Positions 40,136-49,706 of a stretch of 64,000 nt of DNA are shown one piece after another; positions within the stretch are counted from its first letter, which is position 1, and every line of letters begins with the position of its first letter. The notes under the pieces are model-generated. The model was not told the DNA's origin. It did no database searches and was given only the letters and a program-made list of their open reading frames with translations. The translations under genes and the position numbers were made by a program. The stretch comes from Corynebacterium tuberculostearicum (GTDB lineage: Bacteria; Actinomycetota; Actinomycetes; Mycobacteriales; Mycobacteriaceae). The stretch covers positions 496,001 to 560,000 of the forward strand of contig NZ_JACBZL010000001.1 in NCBI RefSeq assembly GCF_013408445.1, written 5' to 3'.

Positions 40136-42952
40136 TTAGGCGCCAATGGCTACGACACCGCGCTGAATTGCGTCGATGGCCCGGCGGGCGTTGCGTTGAA
40201 TTTCGCCGTCGTACCCCGTCTTCGCCACTTGTTGGAGCAGGTCGATAACTTGGCGGCACCAGCGAACAAAATCACCGGGGGTGAGCTCGGCGCCGGCTTC
40301 ATTGGCCGCAGCCATGCAGTAGCCCAAGGGCGCCCCAGCCGCCCATTGGTGTACGGCCAAAGCGAATCCGGCCTCTGGTTCACGGGTGGGCGGCAGCCGA
40401 TGGCGCTGCTCATCAGCGGTAAGTTCGGTGTACACGCGCCACGTGGCATTCATAGCGTCAGCCATGCGCTCGGTGGCCGCTTCCGGTTGCCCACTGGTGG
40501 CCTTGCGGTTTTCGAAACAGCACAGGGAGGCAACGCCGGCAAGCTCTGCGGGATCGAGTTCATCCCAAATTCCGCGCTTGAGGCATTGGGCCACCAGCAG
40601 ATCGGATTCGCTGTGAATTTTGGCAAGGCGCTCGCCTTCTTCGGTGATGACCGGCGTGCGGTCCGCGCCAGCCCCGGTGAACTCGACGTAGTCCATCTCT
40701 GCGAGGAGGTCCACAATGCGCTCGAAGGTGCGGCCCAAAGTATCCGTAGCCTTATTGACCTTGGATTGCAGCTTGTCCCGATCGCGCTCGCGCCGTGCAA
40801 GCTTTTGTGCCAGGCCCGCCAGCTGTTCGCGGTCAGTTGCCGGCCAATCGTGAGCAGGATGGGCACGCAGTGCATCGCGCAACTGCCCCACTCGCTTATT
40901 GGGCCGAGCGCGAGTCTGCGATTTCATGCGCTTAGGCCGGTCAAAGTGTTCGCGGTGCAAGACATCCTGCACATATCGGGTATTGCGGCGCGGGTTCTTG
41001 CGCACCGGCTTGGGGATCTTGATGCTACCGACCTGGATGGGTGGATTATTGATCCCGGCTGCATCGATACGTCCCGACCAACCGGACTCAGTGGTAATCC
41101 ACGGGCGGGGATCCGCAGTTTGGTTAGCCGGGGTAACAACTGCTGCGAGAATAGGGCGCTTCTTGCCGGGCATGGCAATAACATCGCCCAGCTGCAGCCG
41201 CCCCAGTACCGCGATCACCTCTTGGTTGCGCTGGTTGGCACTATCGATTTTTGATTGCTTTTCCTCGGCTGTGAGCTCGCGGCGCAGGCGGACATAGTCC
41301 ATGAGAACCTCGGCGGGATCTTCCCCGTCTTTAGCAGGTGGTGCAAGCGACGCCACGGCATCATCGAGCTGGTTGCGCAGTTCTCGCACGCGATGCTCGG
41401 CGCGTTCAATCTCGCGAGTTTCCTCCACGACGGAGCCATCGGCCTGGAACTGTGCAAAGGACTTTTCCAAAAGGCGGAGGGATTCCTCGAAGCCGAGCAT
41501 TCCCAGCAGGTTGATCGCCATATTGTAGCCCGGTGCAAAAGTGGAAATGAGTGGATACGTGCGGGTAGAAGCAAGGCCAGCTACTTGACGCGGATCCATG
41601 GCGGGGGCCCATTGCACGACTGCATTGCCCAACGTATCGATGCCACGGCGTCCTGCCCGGCCAGTCAGCTGCGTGTACTGGCCCGGGGTGAGATCGACGT
41701 GCGCCTCACCATTGAACTTGATGAGCTTTTCTAGCACCACGGTGCGCGCCGGCATATTAATGCCAAGAGCAAGCGTTTCAGTAGCAAACACGGCTCGGAC
41801 TAGCCCGCGTACGAATAGGTCTTCCACGATATGCCGGAAGGCGGGCAGCATGCCCGCATGGTGTGCGGCAAAGCCACGGGACAGGGCTTCGCGCCAGCGC
41901 TTAAAGTCGAGGACCTGCAGATCTTCTTCAGGGATACCTTCCACACCCGCATCGACGATGTCTTTAATCTGCTGTGCCTCCTCCTGGGAGGTCAGCACCA
42001 TGCGGCTGCGCAGGCACTGATAGAGAGCGCCGTCGCAGCCGGCACGGGAGAAAATGAAGGTGATCGCCGGAAGCATGTCCTGCGATTGCAAAACCTTCAA
42101 TACCTCTGGGCGGCCCAAGGGGCGATAGCGATCCTGCTGTCGGGCAGCGCCGGAGCGTCCCCTTCCCTTACCGTGGAATTCGCTGCGCCCGCCACCCTTG
42201 TGACGCGCACGCGCACGAAAGCCCTTGCCAGACTTATAGTCCGCGCGACCATCATCGGTATCGCCAGCTTCCAGGCGCTGGATCCTACGCTCTAGCTCGG
42301 CGTTGACCTGGCCGCCAGATTCTGGCTCGAAGAGCGGATAAATCTTGCGCCCCAGCATCATCCACTGGTCGAGAGGAACTGGACGGTGTTCGGAGACAAT
42401 GACGGTGGTATCGCCGCGCACGGTAGACAGCCAATCGCCGAATTCTTCCGAATTGGACACTGTGGCAGAAAGGCCGATGATGGAGACATGGTCTGCGAGG
42501 TTGAGGATGACCTCTTCCCACACTGCGCCGCGGGAAGCGTCAGCCAAAAAGTGAATCTCATCCATGACCACGTGGGTCAAGCGATCGAGGGCCGCGGATT
42601 CTGCGTAAATCATATTGCGCAGCACCTCTGTGGTCATGACGACGATCTCTGCATCAGAGTTGATCGATACGTCACCGGTGAGCAGGCCTACGGCTTCTTC
42701 GCCATGCTCTTCCACCAGGTCGTGGTACTTCTGGTTGCTCAAGGCTTTAATCGGCGTCGTATAAAAGCACTTGGTTCCCCGGCTCAGCGCCAAAGAGACA
42801 GCAAATTCGCCCACGATGGTTTTGCCGGCGCCGGTCGGCGCGCAAACCAGTACGCCGTGACCGTCCTCCACGGCTTGGCAGCCCTTTACCTGGAACTCAT
42901 CCAACGGGTATGGCAGGGCTGCGGTAAAAGAATCCAGATGAGTTTCAGTCAT
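40136..42952 (-). CDS. helY: Ski2/Mtr4-like DEVH helicase HelY
   Basis: 938 residues. Motif I APTGAGKT (38-45), motif II DEIH (131-134), motif III SATVSN, and motif VI QLTGRAGRRGIDTLG. An insertion of about 40 Arg/Gly-rich residues (about 245-285) follows the first RecA domain. The C-terminal third is the DSHCT domain (RMADAMNATWRVYTELTADE, GDFVRWCRQVIDLLQQVA) known from exosome helicases. It is the last gene of the pafABC-tatAC-helY block. TAGCCT lies 8 nt and GGGGAG a few nt before the ATG. Confidence 0.93.
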   Translation of the reverse strand: MTETHLDSFTAALPYPLDEFQVKGCQAVEDGHGVLVCAPTGAGKTIVGEFAVSLALSRGTKCFYTTPIKALSNQKYHDLVEEHGEEAVGLLTGDVSINSDAEIVVMTTEVLRNMIYAESAALDRLTHVVMDEIHFLADASRGAVWEEVILNLADHVSIIGLSATVSNSEEFGDWLSTVRGDTTVIVSEHRPVPLDQWMMLGRKIYPLFEPESGGQVNAELERRIQRLEAGDTDDGRADYKSGKGFRARARHKGGGRSEFHGKGRGRSGAARQQDRYRPLGRPEVLKVLQSQDMLPAITFIFSRAGCDGALYQCLRSRMVLTSQEEAQQIKDIVDAGVEGIPEEDLQVLDFKRWREALSRGFAAHHAGMLPAFRHIVEDLFVRGLVRAVFATETLALGINMPARTVVLEKLIKFNGEAHVDLTPGQYTQLTGRAGRRGIDTLGNAVVQWAPAMDPRQVAGLASTRTYPLISTFAPGYNMAINLLGMLGFEESLRLLEKSFAQFQADGSVVEETREIERAEHRVRELRNQLDDAVASLAPPAKDGEDPAEVLMDYVRLRRELTAEEKQSKIDSANQRNQEVIAVLGRLQLGDVIAMPGKKRPILAAVVTPANQTADPRPWITTESGWSGRIDAAGINNPPIQVGSIKIPKPVRKNPRRNTRYVQDVLHREHFDRPKRMKSQTRARPNKRVGQLRDALRAHPAHDWPATDREQLAGLAQKLARRERDRDKLQSKVNKATDTLGRTFERIVDLLAEMDYVEFTGAGADRTPVITEEGERLAKIHSESDLLVAQCLKRGIWDELDPAELAGVASLCCFENRKATSGQPEAATERMADAMNATWRVYTELTADEQRHRLPPTREPEAGFALAVHQWAAGAPLGYCMAAANEAGAELTPGDFVRWCRQVIDLLQQVAKTGYDGEIQRNARRAIDAIQRGVVAIGA

Positions 42953-42960
42953 GACTCCCC

Positions 42961-42966
42961 AGGCTA
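42961..42966 (-). promoter_or_regulatory. Possible -10 box of helY
   Basis: TAGCCT followed by 8 nt and ATG 42952; GGGGAG in between could also serve as a ribosome binding site. Confidence 0.35.
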
Positions 42967-42973
42967 CCCGTGC

Positions 42974-44068
42974 CTAGAGGACATCGTCGAAAAAGCCGCC
43001 GCTGGTCGACGAAGTCCCACTGGCGCCGGTGCTCCATGTCTGCTGCGGCTGCTGCTGTGCCTGTTGTACTGGCTGTGAAACGGGCTGAGAGGGTCCTGGT
43101 GAAGGGTTTACTCTGCTCGGGGCCTCGACAGGGGTTGGCCCGCCTATGGCTCCTGGTCCAGCGCCAAGCGGCGAAGCAGTCTCATCATCGAGATCCATCC
43201 ACTCGGGGCGTTCGCGTTGCATGCGCTTGTCGTGGAGGCGGCAGAACTGGAATGCGATCTCGATGAGCAAGATGAGTGAACCAGCCAGTACCACCATCGA
43301 GAAAGGATCCTGGCCTGGGGTGACGAAGGCGGCGAAAATCATCACGATGACGATGGCGAGACGTCGCTTATCCTTGACATGCTCGTATTCGAGTACGCCA
43401 ATAAGGTTCAGTGACACGATAAGCAGTGGGATCTCAAAGCTAATGCCGAAGATGAGTAGTAGCGCCAGTAGGAAGTAGAAATAGCGCTCACCGGTCAGGG
43501 CCGCTGTTTGATACTCGGCGCCGATACCCATGAGGAATTCCAAACCCACGGACAAGATGAAATAAGCCAGCACGGCACCGGCAACGAATAGGCCCACCGC
43601 GGCGCTGACAAAACTCAACGTGTAACGGCGCTCGTTCTTATGGAGACCTGGCACAACGAAGGCCCAGACCTGATACAGCCACACCGGAGAAGACAATACG
43701 GTGCCAGCCAAGGCACCTACTTTTAGGCGCAACAGGAGCATTTCAAACGGGCTGGTGGCCAATAGCCGGCACTCGCCGTCCGCACTGAAGGATGCTCGCT
43801 TATCGGGGGGAAGCGCACAATACGGCTCTCGTAGAATTTCGCCCAACGGAGACAGCCCGAATGGCGCTCGTTGGTACCAAATGAACCCAATGATGGCCCC
43901 GACGACAACCGCTAACACGGAAATAATGATGCGGCGGCGCAGCTCCTGCAGGTGCTCCACCAAGGTCATCTCCCCGGTAGGGTTCTTCTGCTTGCGCGAA
44001 AAGCGCAGCTTACCCTTCACGCTCTTGCTTGCCTTCTGGGGAGATAGAGGCTGTGACTGTGACGACAT
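42974..44068 (-). CDS. tatC: Twin-arginine translocase subunit TatC
   Basis: 364 residues. Conserved TatC elements: MTLVEHLQELRRRIIIS, TSPFEMLLLRLKVGA, SSPVWLYQVWAFVVPGLHKNER, FGISFEIPLLIV and FVTPGQDPFSM, with six membrane helices. It is the receptor for twin-arginine signal peptides. A tail of about 85 residues rich in Gly, Pro, Ser and Gln (about 280-364, QPVSQPVQQAQQQPQ) extends beyond the usual end and is probably a cytosolic disordered region. Operon partner of tatA. Confidence 0.95.
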   Translation of the reverse strand: MSSQSQPLSPQKASKSVKGKLRFSRKQKNPTGEMTLVEHLQELRRRIIISVLAVVVGAIIGFIWYQRAPFGLSPLGEILREPYCALPPDKRASFSADGECRLLATSPFEMLLLRLKVGALAGTVLSSPVWLYQVWAFVVPGLHKNERRYTLSFVSAAVGLFVAGAVLAYFILSVGLEFLMGIGAEYQTAALTGERYFYFLLALLLIFGISFEIPLLIVSLNLIGVLEYEHVKDKRRLAIVIVMIFAAFVTPGQDPFSMVVLAGSLILLIEIAFQFCRLHDKRMQRERPEWMDLDDETASPLGAGPGAIGGPTPVEAPSRVNPSPGPSQPVSQPVQQAQQQPQQTWSTGASGTSSTSGGFFDDVL

Positions 44069-44176
44069 CAGTGTGGCTCTTTCAACGCAAAGAAGCGAAC
44101 ACTTCCCTACTGCACGGATTGCGAGGACATATCCGTGCGCCGCAGGGGTGTTCGCGCAACGATAGGATTGGGGCGT

Positions 44177-44440
44177 TTACTGCTGAGTGTTGGTGTTGTT
44201 CTGCTGGCCCGGCTGCATGTCTGGACGGTTCCAGAATTCCTCATCGGACTGCTGCTTCTGGTTCAGCTGCGCTTGAGACTGAGAGCGCTGGGCATCCTCG
44301 GAGTGCATCTCATTGACCTCAGACTTGAAGATGCGTGCGGAACGGCCAATAGAGCGTGCCAATTCCGGCAACTTCTTTGCACCGAATAGCAAGACGATGG
44401 CAAGAACGATCAGGCCAATTTCCATAGGTCCTAGGCTCAT
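44177..44440 (-). CDS. tatA: Twin-arginine translocase subunit TatA
   Basis: 87 residues. A short N-terminal membrane helix (GPMEIGLIVLAIVLLFGAKK, about 4-23) leads into the FGAKKLPELARSIGRS hinge and amphipathic helix, then a polar Gln/Asn-rich tail. TatA oligomers form the passage for folded proteins recruited by TatC. Lies between pafC and tatC, a conserved actinobacterial order. Confidence 0.95.
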   Translation of the reverse strand: MSLGPMEIGLIVLAIVLLFGAKKLPELARSIGRSARIFKSEVNEMHSEDAQRSQSQAQLNQKQQSDEEFWNRPDMQPGQQNNTNTQQ

Positions 44441-44537
44441 GGAGAAACCTCTTTCAACTAGTGCACCAGCATGCCGGGAAGCATCACCGCCAACTTATCT
44501 GCCGGCGGGCGGGCGCAGTGAACGGGCAAGTAACTGG

Positions 44538-45494
44538 CTACTGAGTATAGCCGCTCAACGCGGTGTTTCCTCGCTCCGCAATGAGATTTACTACGGATTG
44601 AGGAGCCACTACCCGCAACCTATCAGCTTGACCGAGGGCAAAGCGAATAAGCCAATCCACTGATCCCATTGGCATCGTTGCAGCTACTTCCCCATTTCCT
44701 AAGTCTTCACCCAGGCGCATATCGTAATACTCAGCCAGCCACGTGAATTCTTGGTTAATTGCTAGTTGCACGGTGTCCCCATCGCCCAAATTAAAGGGTG
44801 AAGAGGCATCAAAGTCGAGGTCTTTCAGGTGCGGTTGGGATTCTTCCTCCACGATGCGAGCCTTACTAATGCGGTCGATGCGGAAAGTGCGATGCGCTTG
44901 CTTTGCTTCCTCCCAAGCGGCCACGTAGGGCTCGGAATCGACGATGAAAATGCGGGCTGGATCCACCACCCTCTCGGATTCAGCATTTGAGGAAGCGCTC
45001 CAGTAACGCAGCCGTACCCGCTTTCTTTCATTGACGGCTTGGGTCAAAAGCGCCTGGATATCAGTCTCTTCAGGGGCGGGAGTAGACAGCGACTCATAGA
45101 TGGCGACTGTCTTTTCATCCATGATGTCGCGCAGCTTAGTGGCGGCGGATTCGACCGCGCGGGCGTCGATTAGCCCTGGCATCGCCTGCAAGGACTCCAG
45201 GGTAAGGAGCAAAGCACCGGCTTCCGTCGGGGTAAGGCGCAGCGCTTGACTCAAGCCCTGATCGTTGTGAATGGTTACCCCATCGCGATAACTGAAGGTG
45301 AGATCAATGAGATCCTCGGTATTGCGCCCCGTGCCTGAACAAAAGAGCCGGTCAAGAGCATCCTTCAGTTCGCCAGGATCCATACCCAAATCTTTGGCCG
45401 CTTCCATAGGCGTCTTGTCGGGATGGTTTTTAAAGTAGGGAATCAGGTTCAAAGAGCGCACCAGCGCTTGGAGCTTTAGCGATCCGTCAGCCAT
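44538..45494 (-). CDS. pafC: WYL-domain transcriptional regulator PafC
   Basis: 318 residues from ATG 45494, two bases after the pafB stop. N-terminal HTH (LVRSLNLIPYFKNHPDKTPM, EAAKDLGMDPGELKDAL), central WYL domain (VRLRYWSASSNAESERVVDP, YVAAWEEAKQAHRTFRIDRI), and a C-terminal WCX extension. PafB and PafC form a heterodimer that turns on most DNA-damage genes independently of LexA, probably through single-stranded DNA binding by the WYL domains. Cotranscribed with pafA and pafB. Confidence 0.94.
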   Translation of the reverse strand: MADGSLKLQALVRSLNLIPYFKNHPDKTPMEAAKDLGMDPGELKDALDRLFCSGTGRNTEDLIDLTFSYRDGVTIHNDQGLSQALRLTPTEAGALLLTLESLQAMPGLIDARAVESAATKLRDIMDEKTVAIYESLSTPAPEETDIQALLTQAVNERKRVRLRYWSASSNAESERVVDPARIFIVDSEPYVAAWEEAKQAHRTFRIDRISKARIVEEESQPHLKDLDFDASSPFNLGDGDTVQLAINQEFTWLAEYYDMRLGEDLGNGEVAATMPMGSVDWLIRFALGQADRLRVVAPQSVVNLIAERGNTALSGYTQ

Positions 45495-45496
45495 GT

Positions 45497-46483
45497 CTAG
45501 CCTTCCTCCTGCGATTGCGACACCCTGCGTAAAAGGGAGATGACCTCTTGGCGTACCCCGACTGGTTCGAGCACCTGTACTTCTGGGGCGTAGCCGGCCG
45601 CGGTGCGCACGACCCAATCCTTATCTACCTTCTGCAGTAGCACCGTGCCATCGGGTTGTTTCTCGCCAGCATCCATGAGCTCCCTCGCCTGCCCCTCTGG
45701 GATGACAAGGCGCGCATCGACTTTTTCCCCTCGGTGCAGTGCACGCTCTACCAATACCTGCAAATCTTCAGTTGGATTGGGGTGCTCCGCGGGATCGTGC
45801 GAGCGTTTGATGTCAGAGACGCGGAGGGCGCGAAAGACGCGCGGTTCGTTGCGGTCCACATCGAATCCCACGAGGTAGATGCGACTGTCCCGGTTGACCA
45901 CTCCCCACGGGTCCATGACACGGCGTACCGGCTCAGTAGCCGGATTAGCACGGTAGGAAAACGTAATGCGCAGCTGATTGCGCACCGCAGCGAGCACCGC
46001 GGTGATGATTTCTGGGGCGAGTCGCGTGATGTCATTGACCGCCGTGTAAACCGGTGCGCCTGCGAGGTTGCGCGAGGCGCCGTTGGCAGCAATCTTCGTC
46101 CATCCCGACAGGGAAAAATCGCTTAAGCCGCCGGTGGTACCCACGCCTCCTGCAATACCTAGAACCATGGCCTCCTCAGGAGAAAACTCCACCGGAGGAA
46201 GCTGGTAGCTGCTCGAGTCAAGGCGATAGCGCGCACCATCTTCGCTACCGGAATGAACAATGGGCACCCCGGCGCGCTGGAGGGTTGCGATATCTCGTGC
46301 CAGCGATTTGGCAAAGGCTTCGTCTGATTTATCGCCGTATCCTGCTACATGACGGCGAATCCAGGCGGCGGTGCGGTCCGGGCTACCGCCGGAGTTGGCG
46401 GCGCCCTGTAGCGCGAAAGAGAGGTTGGTGAGTCTTTCTACCGCCTCATCATGCCGTTTCGGCGCGGGGTTGTGCGTTGCCAC
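45497..46483 (-). CDS. pafB: WYL-domain transcriptional regulator PafB
   Basis: 328 residues. Winged HTH at the N-terminus (AVERLTNLSFALQGA, FAKSLARDIATLQRAGVPIV), WYL domain in the centre (LRITFSYRANPATEPVRRVM, DSRIYLVGFDVDRNEPRVFR) and the C-terminal WCX domain. Partner of PafC in the mycobacterial-type DNA-damage response. It begins 36 bp after pafA and is tightly coupled to pafC. Confidence 0.94.
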   Translation of the reverse strand: MATHNPAPKRHDEAVERLTNLSFALQGAANSGGSPDRTAAWIRRHVAGYGDKSDEAFAKSLARDIATLQRAGVPIVHSGSEDGARYRLDSSSYQLPPVEFSPEEAMVLGIAGGVGTTGGLSDFSLSGWTKIAANGASRNLAGAPVYTAVNDITRLAPEIITAVLAAVRNQLRITFSYRANPATEPVRRVMDPWGVVNRDSRIYLVGFDVDRNEPRVFRALRVSDIKRSHDPAEHPNPTEDLQVLVERALHRGEKVDARLVIPEGQARELMDAGEKQPDGTVLLQKVDKDWVVRTAAGYAPEVQVLEPVGVRQEVISLLRRVSQSQEEG

Positions 46484-46519
46484 GTGTTGTGTTGTCTCCC
46501 TGGTACGGCTCGTGTGCTT

Positions 46520-47935
46520 CTAGCTGTGGTGTAGACGCATATAGTCTAGCAACGCCTCGACCCGATCATCGTCGGCCACGAAGGGGTCTAGGAGCTCTTC
46601 GGTACGCGGCTCCGGGCGGTTGACCTTGAGGCGCGTCCAGTCAACGGTGACGTTGGTCCCGAGGCTACGCGCAGCGGCGAGGAACTGGCCGCGCAGCGCA
46701 GCACGGGTGGTGGCAGGCGCTGTGTCCATGGCTCGTTCGATTTCGGAGTCCGTGATCCAGCGTTCGATAAGGCCCTTGCGCAGCAAGACATGGTAGAGCC
46801 CGCGGCTCGGCCGGATATCGTGGTAGGTCATATCGATCTGGGCGAGCTTGGGGTGGTCCCAGTGACCGCCCAGCCGTGCACGGTAGCGCTCGAGCAGTCC
46901 CAATTTAATGACCCAGTCGATTTCTCGGTCCACGCCGGAGAAGTCTTGAGTCTCGATGGCGTGCAGCGTGCGCTGCCAGAGATCCACCACGCGCCGCATT
47001 TCTGCCGTGGGAGTACCGGCGTCTTCGCGTTCTTCCAACCATTGGGTTGCGCGCTGGCATAGTTGCTGCTGGACCTCGAGGGCGGTGACGGATCCCCCTC
47101 CCGCGAGTGGTAGTTCGGTCAAACCCGTCATATCGCGCGCGATGGCGCGGATATGGTGAATGGGTTTTTCGATGTCGAACTCCGGCAACTCAAATCCGGC
47201 CTCCAGCATTTCCAAGATGAGGAGCGTGGAGCCAACCTTTAGCGCCATGGTGGGCTCGGCCATAGTGGAGTCACCCACTATGACGTGCATGCGGCGGAAG
47301 CGTTTGGAATCGCCGTGCGGCTCATCACGGGTATTGATGATCGGACGCGAGCGGGTGGTGGCCGAAGATACGCCCTCCCACACCTGGTCCGCGCGCTGCG
47401 AGAGCAGGAATTGGGCGGGTTTATCGCCCTTTGCGGGCTGCACCATGCCGGCGCCGCAAATGAGCTGGCGGGTAATAAGGAACGGAAGGAGCGCCAGCCC
47501 CAAATCCTTGAGCACCATGTGGCGGCTGATGAGGTAGTTTTCGTGGCAGCCAAAGGAATTTCCGGCTGAATCCACGTTGTTCTTCAAGAGGTACACCGTG
47601 CGCGGGTGACCCTCTGCGGCAAAGGACTGCTCTGCTTGTTCGCCCAGCCGGTTGACTATTGCATCGCCGGCGCATTCATAGGCTAGAAGCTGGCTCAAGC
47701 TATCGCATTCGGCGGTGGCTACCTCGGGGTGGGATCCGACGTCGAGGTACAGGCGGCTCGCGTTGGTGGAAAAGATATTAGAGGAAGAATGTTCCTGGAC
47801 GATGGGCCGGAAAAGCACGCGCGCCACTTCATCGGGGCTCAGGGCGCGTTCTCCTGGGCCCGCGCTGGTGGTTAAGCCATATTCCGTCTCGATGCCCATG
47901 ATGCGACGGGCGAAGACGGGACGCTGGTCACTCAC
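46520..47935 (-). CDS. pafA: Pup-protein ligase PafA
   Basis: 471 residues, GTG start. Glutamine-synthetase-like fold: RRIMGIETEYGLTTSAG with the catalytic Glu/Tyr region, LYLDVGSHPEVATAECDS, NVDSAGNSFGCHENYLISR, and [20 protein letters not shown]. It joins the C-terminal Glu of Pup to lysines of target proteins using ATP. The GTG lies 2 nt after the pup stop, and its ribosome binding site (AAGGG) overlaps that stop. In proteasome-bearing actinobacteria prcB and prcA lie between pup and pafA; here nothing does. Confidence 0.96.
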   Translation of the reverse strand: MSDQRPVFARRIMGIETEYGLTTSAGPGERALSPDEVARVLFRPIVQEHSSSNIFSTNASRLYLDVGSHPEVATAECDSLSQLLAYECAGDAIVNRLGEQAEQSFAAEGHPRTVYLLKNNVDSAGNSFGCHENYLISRHMVLKDLGLALLPFLITRQLICGAGMVQPAKGDKPAQFLLSQRADQVWEGVSSATTRSRPIINTRDEPHGDSKRFRRMHVIVGDSTMAEPTMALKVGSTLLILEMLEAGFELPEFDIEKPIHHIRAIARDMTGLTELPLAGGGSVTALEVQQQLCQRATQWLEEREDAGTPTAEMRRVVDLWQRTLHAIETQDFSGVDREIDWVIKLGLLERYRARLGGHWDHPKLAQIDMTYHDIRPSRGLYHVLLRKGLIERWITDSEIERAMDTAPATTRAALRGQFLAAARSLGTNVTVDWTRLKVNRPEPRTEELLDPFVADDDRVEALLDYMRLHHS

Positions 47936-47937
47936 CC

Positions 47938-48129
47938 TTACTGCCCGCCCTTTTGGACATAAGAGCGCACGAATTCCTCGGCGTTGTTTTCTAGCAGCCC
48001 ATCGATCTCATCGAGCAATTCATCGGTGCCGGTGGTGTTGATGCTCAGCTGCGTAGAGGTAAATTCCTCATCTCCGGTGGAGTCATCGCCGCCATTGCCG
48101 CCAGTGACCTGGGACTGGTGAGTAGACAT
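47938..48129 (-). CDS. pup: Prokaryotic ubiquitin-like protein Pup
   Basis: 63 residues from ATG 48129 (AAAGAAAGGA upstream). Acidic and Ser/Thr/Gly-rich at first, then the helix TDELLDEIDGLLENNAEEFV that binds the ARC coiled coil, ending YVQKGGQ. The terminal Gln must be deamidated to Glu by Dop before PafA can attach it. The N-terminal part (MSTHQSQVTGGNGG) is the unfolding initiator in proteasomal systems. Confidence 0.97.
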   Translation of the reverse strand: MSTHQSQVTGGNGGDDSTGDEEFTSTQLSINTTGTDELLDEIDGLLENNAEEFVRSYVQKGGQ

Positions 48130-48173
48130 AGGGAGGAAGTCCTTTCTTTGGCTTCTGCCTAATTGCTTGGTTA

Positions 48174-49706
48174 TCAATTACGGTACTCGGGCTGGATACC
48201 GCTGTCAGTGAGTCCCTGGAGGAGATCCTCCACCGTACGTGCGGTGTCGATGATCTCCTCGCACTGGGCGCGGGTCAGGCCGGTGGTCTCATCCATCGGA
48301 ACCGTGGCCCAGGGTGCCGCGGTTGTCTCGCCTACCCGCACCGTGAGGCTTTGCCAGCTCGCGGCGATGATGTCCTCGCCGAATTTCTGCGTCACTCGGC
48401 CGCGGAAATACGCGCGGGTATCCTCCGGAGGGGTGCTGGCGGCGTCTTCAATTTCTGCAGCGCTAAAGAGCTGCCGCATCTGGCCTTTACGCACCAGCGC
48501 GTGATGGAGCGATTTGGCAGGATCAATCTCCGCATACTGCAGGTCAATGAGCCGCAGCTTTGGGTCTGCCGGATCGATACCGCGGTCGAGGTAGCCCTTG
48601 ATCAGGCGATACTTCGCCACCCAATCCAGAAGGTGCGCCGCCTGCATCGGATCTTCCGCAAGAAGCGCGACTGTCTCGTCCCAGGCCGCGAGCACCTTGC
48701 GCTCCGCGTCGGTGCGTGGGATGACGCGGTCTCGGTATTCGGCGAGGATTTCTAGGGCGGTGAGCTGGCGGGCGTCGGCAAGCTCGAGGCGATGCTGAAG
48801 GGAGAGATCGCGGCTGACGCGCGGAACTTCCGCCACGGCATCCTGCAAGCGGAGATCGCTAAAGTCCACACCCTGCTCAATCGCATCGAGCACCAGCGAG
48901 GTCATGCCCAGTTTAAGCAGCGTGGAAGTCTGCGACATATTCGCATCCCCAATGATGACGTGGAGGCGCCCAAAGTCCGCGTGCACCGCATGCGGCTCAT
49001 CGCGCGTATTGATGATGCCGCGATTAAGGGTGGTCTCCAGCGAGATTTCCTGCTCAATATAGTCAGCGCGCTGGGAGATCTGGAAGCCCGGCTCCTCGCC
49101 AAACTCGCCGATCCCCATGCGCCCGGCGCCGATGACTACCTGGCGGGCCACGAAAAACGGGATAAGGGCCTGCGCCATAGTGTCAAAGTCCGTGGCACGG
49201 GAGTACTGATAGTTCTCGTGCGAGCCATAAGACGCTCCCTTGCCGTCCACGTTGTTTTTATAGAAACGCAAGGCAGGGCACGGGTCATGATTGGCGAGGA
49301 CGGACTTTCCTTGCTCAGTAAGCCCCGCTACGGACGCGGCGGCTTGCAGGAGCGTGGCGTCACCTGCGGCGTCGTAAAGCGTGGCGTCCCACGCATTAGT
49401 GCATTCCGGCGCGGAATATTCTGGGTGCGCGTGGTCGACATAGAAGCGCGCGCCATTGGCCGTGACTACATTGGCCACCCCGATGGCGTTGGGATCGACC
49501 ACGGGAACTGTCTGGTAGCGCTTGAGATCGAAACCGCGGGAATCGCGCAGCGGGTGTTCCTCGGCAAAGTCCCAGCGCGAGCGCGCCCCAGTGTGCAGCG
49601 CGGCATACGCTACCACCGCGTGCGTGGACGAAATGATGGGCGAATACTCCGGCAGCTCCGGGGTGGCGATTCCGTACTCGGTCTCGGTACCTACAACGCG
49701 GCTCAT
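48174..49706 (-). CDS. dop: Deamidase/depupylase Dop
   Basis: 510 residues. A PafA paralogue: [21 protein letters not shown], then the longer Dop-loop region ([20 protein letters not shown]) that PafA lacks, [16 protein letters not shown] with the catalytic Asp, and [20 protein letters not shown]. It converts Pup-Gln to Pup-Glu and also removes Pup from targets. Its ATG overlaps the ARC stop as ATGA, with AGGAGG inside the arc gene. Confidence 0.96.
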   Translation of the reverse strand: MSRVVGTETEYGIATPELPEYSPIISSTHAVVAYAALHTGARSRWDFAEEHPLRDSRGFDLKRYQTVPVVDPNAIGVANVVTANGARFYVDHAHPEYSAPECTNAWDATLYDAAGDATLLQAAASVAGLTEQGKSVLANHDPCPALRFYKNNVDGKGASYGSHENYQYSRATDFDTMAQALIPFFVARQVVIGAGRMGIGEFGEEPGFQISQRADYIEQEISLETTLNRGIINTRDEPHAVHADFGRLHVIIGDANMSQTSTLLKLGMTSLVLDAIEQGVDFSDLRLQDAVAEVPRVSRDLSLQHRLELADARQLTALEILAEYRDRVIPRTDAERKVLAAWDETVALLAEDPMQAAHLLDWVAKYRLIKGYLDRGIDPADPKLRLIDLQYAEIDPAKSLHHALVRKGQMRQLFSAAEIEDAASTPPEDTRAYFRGRVTQKFGEDIIAASWQSLTVRVGETTAAPWATVPMDETTGLTRAQCEEIIDTARTVEDLLQGLTDSGIQPEYRN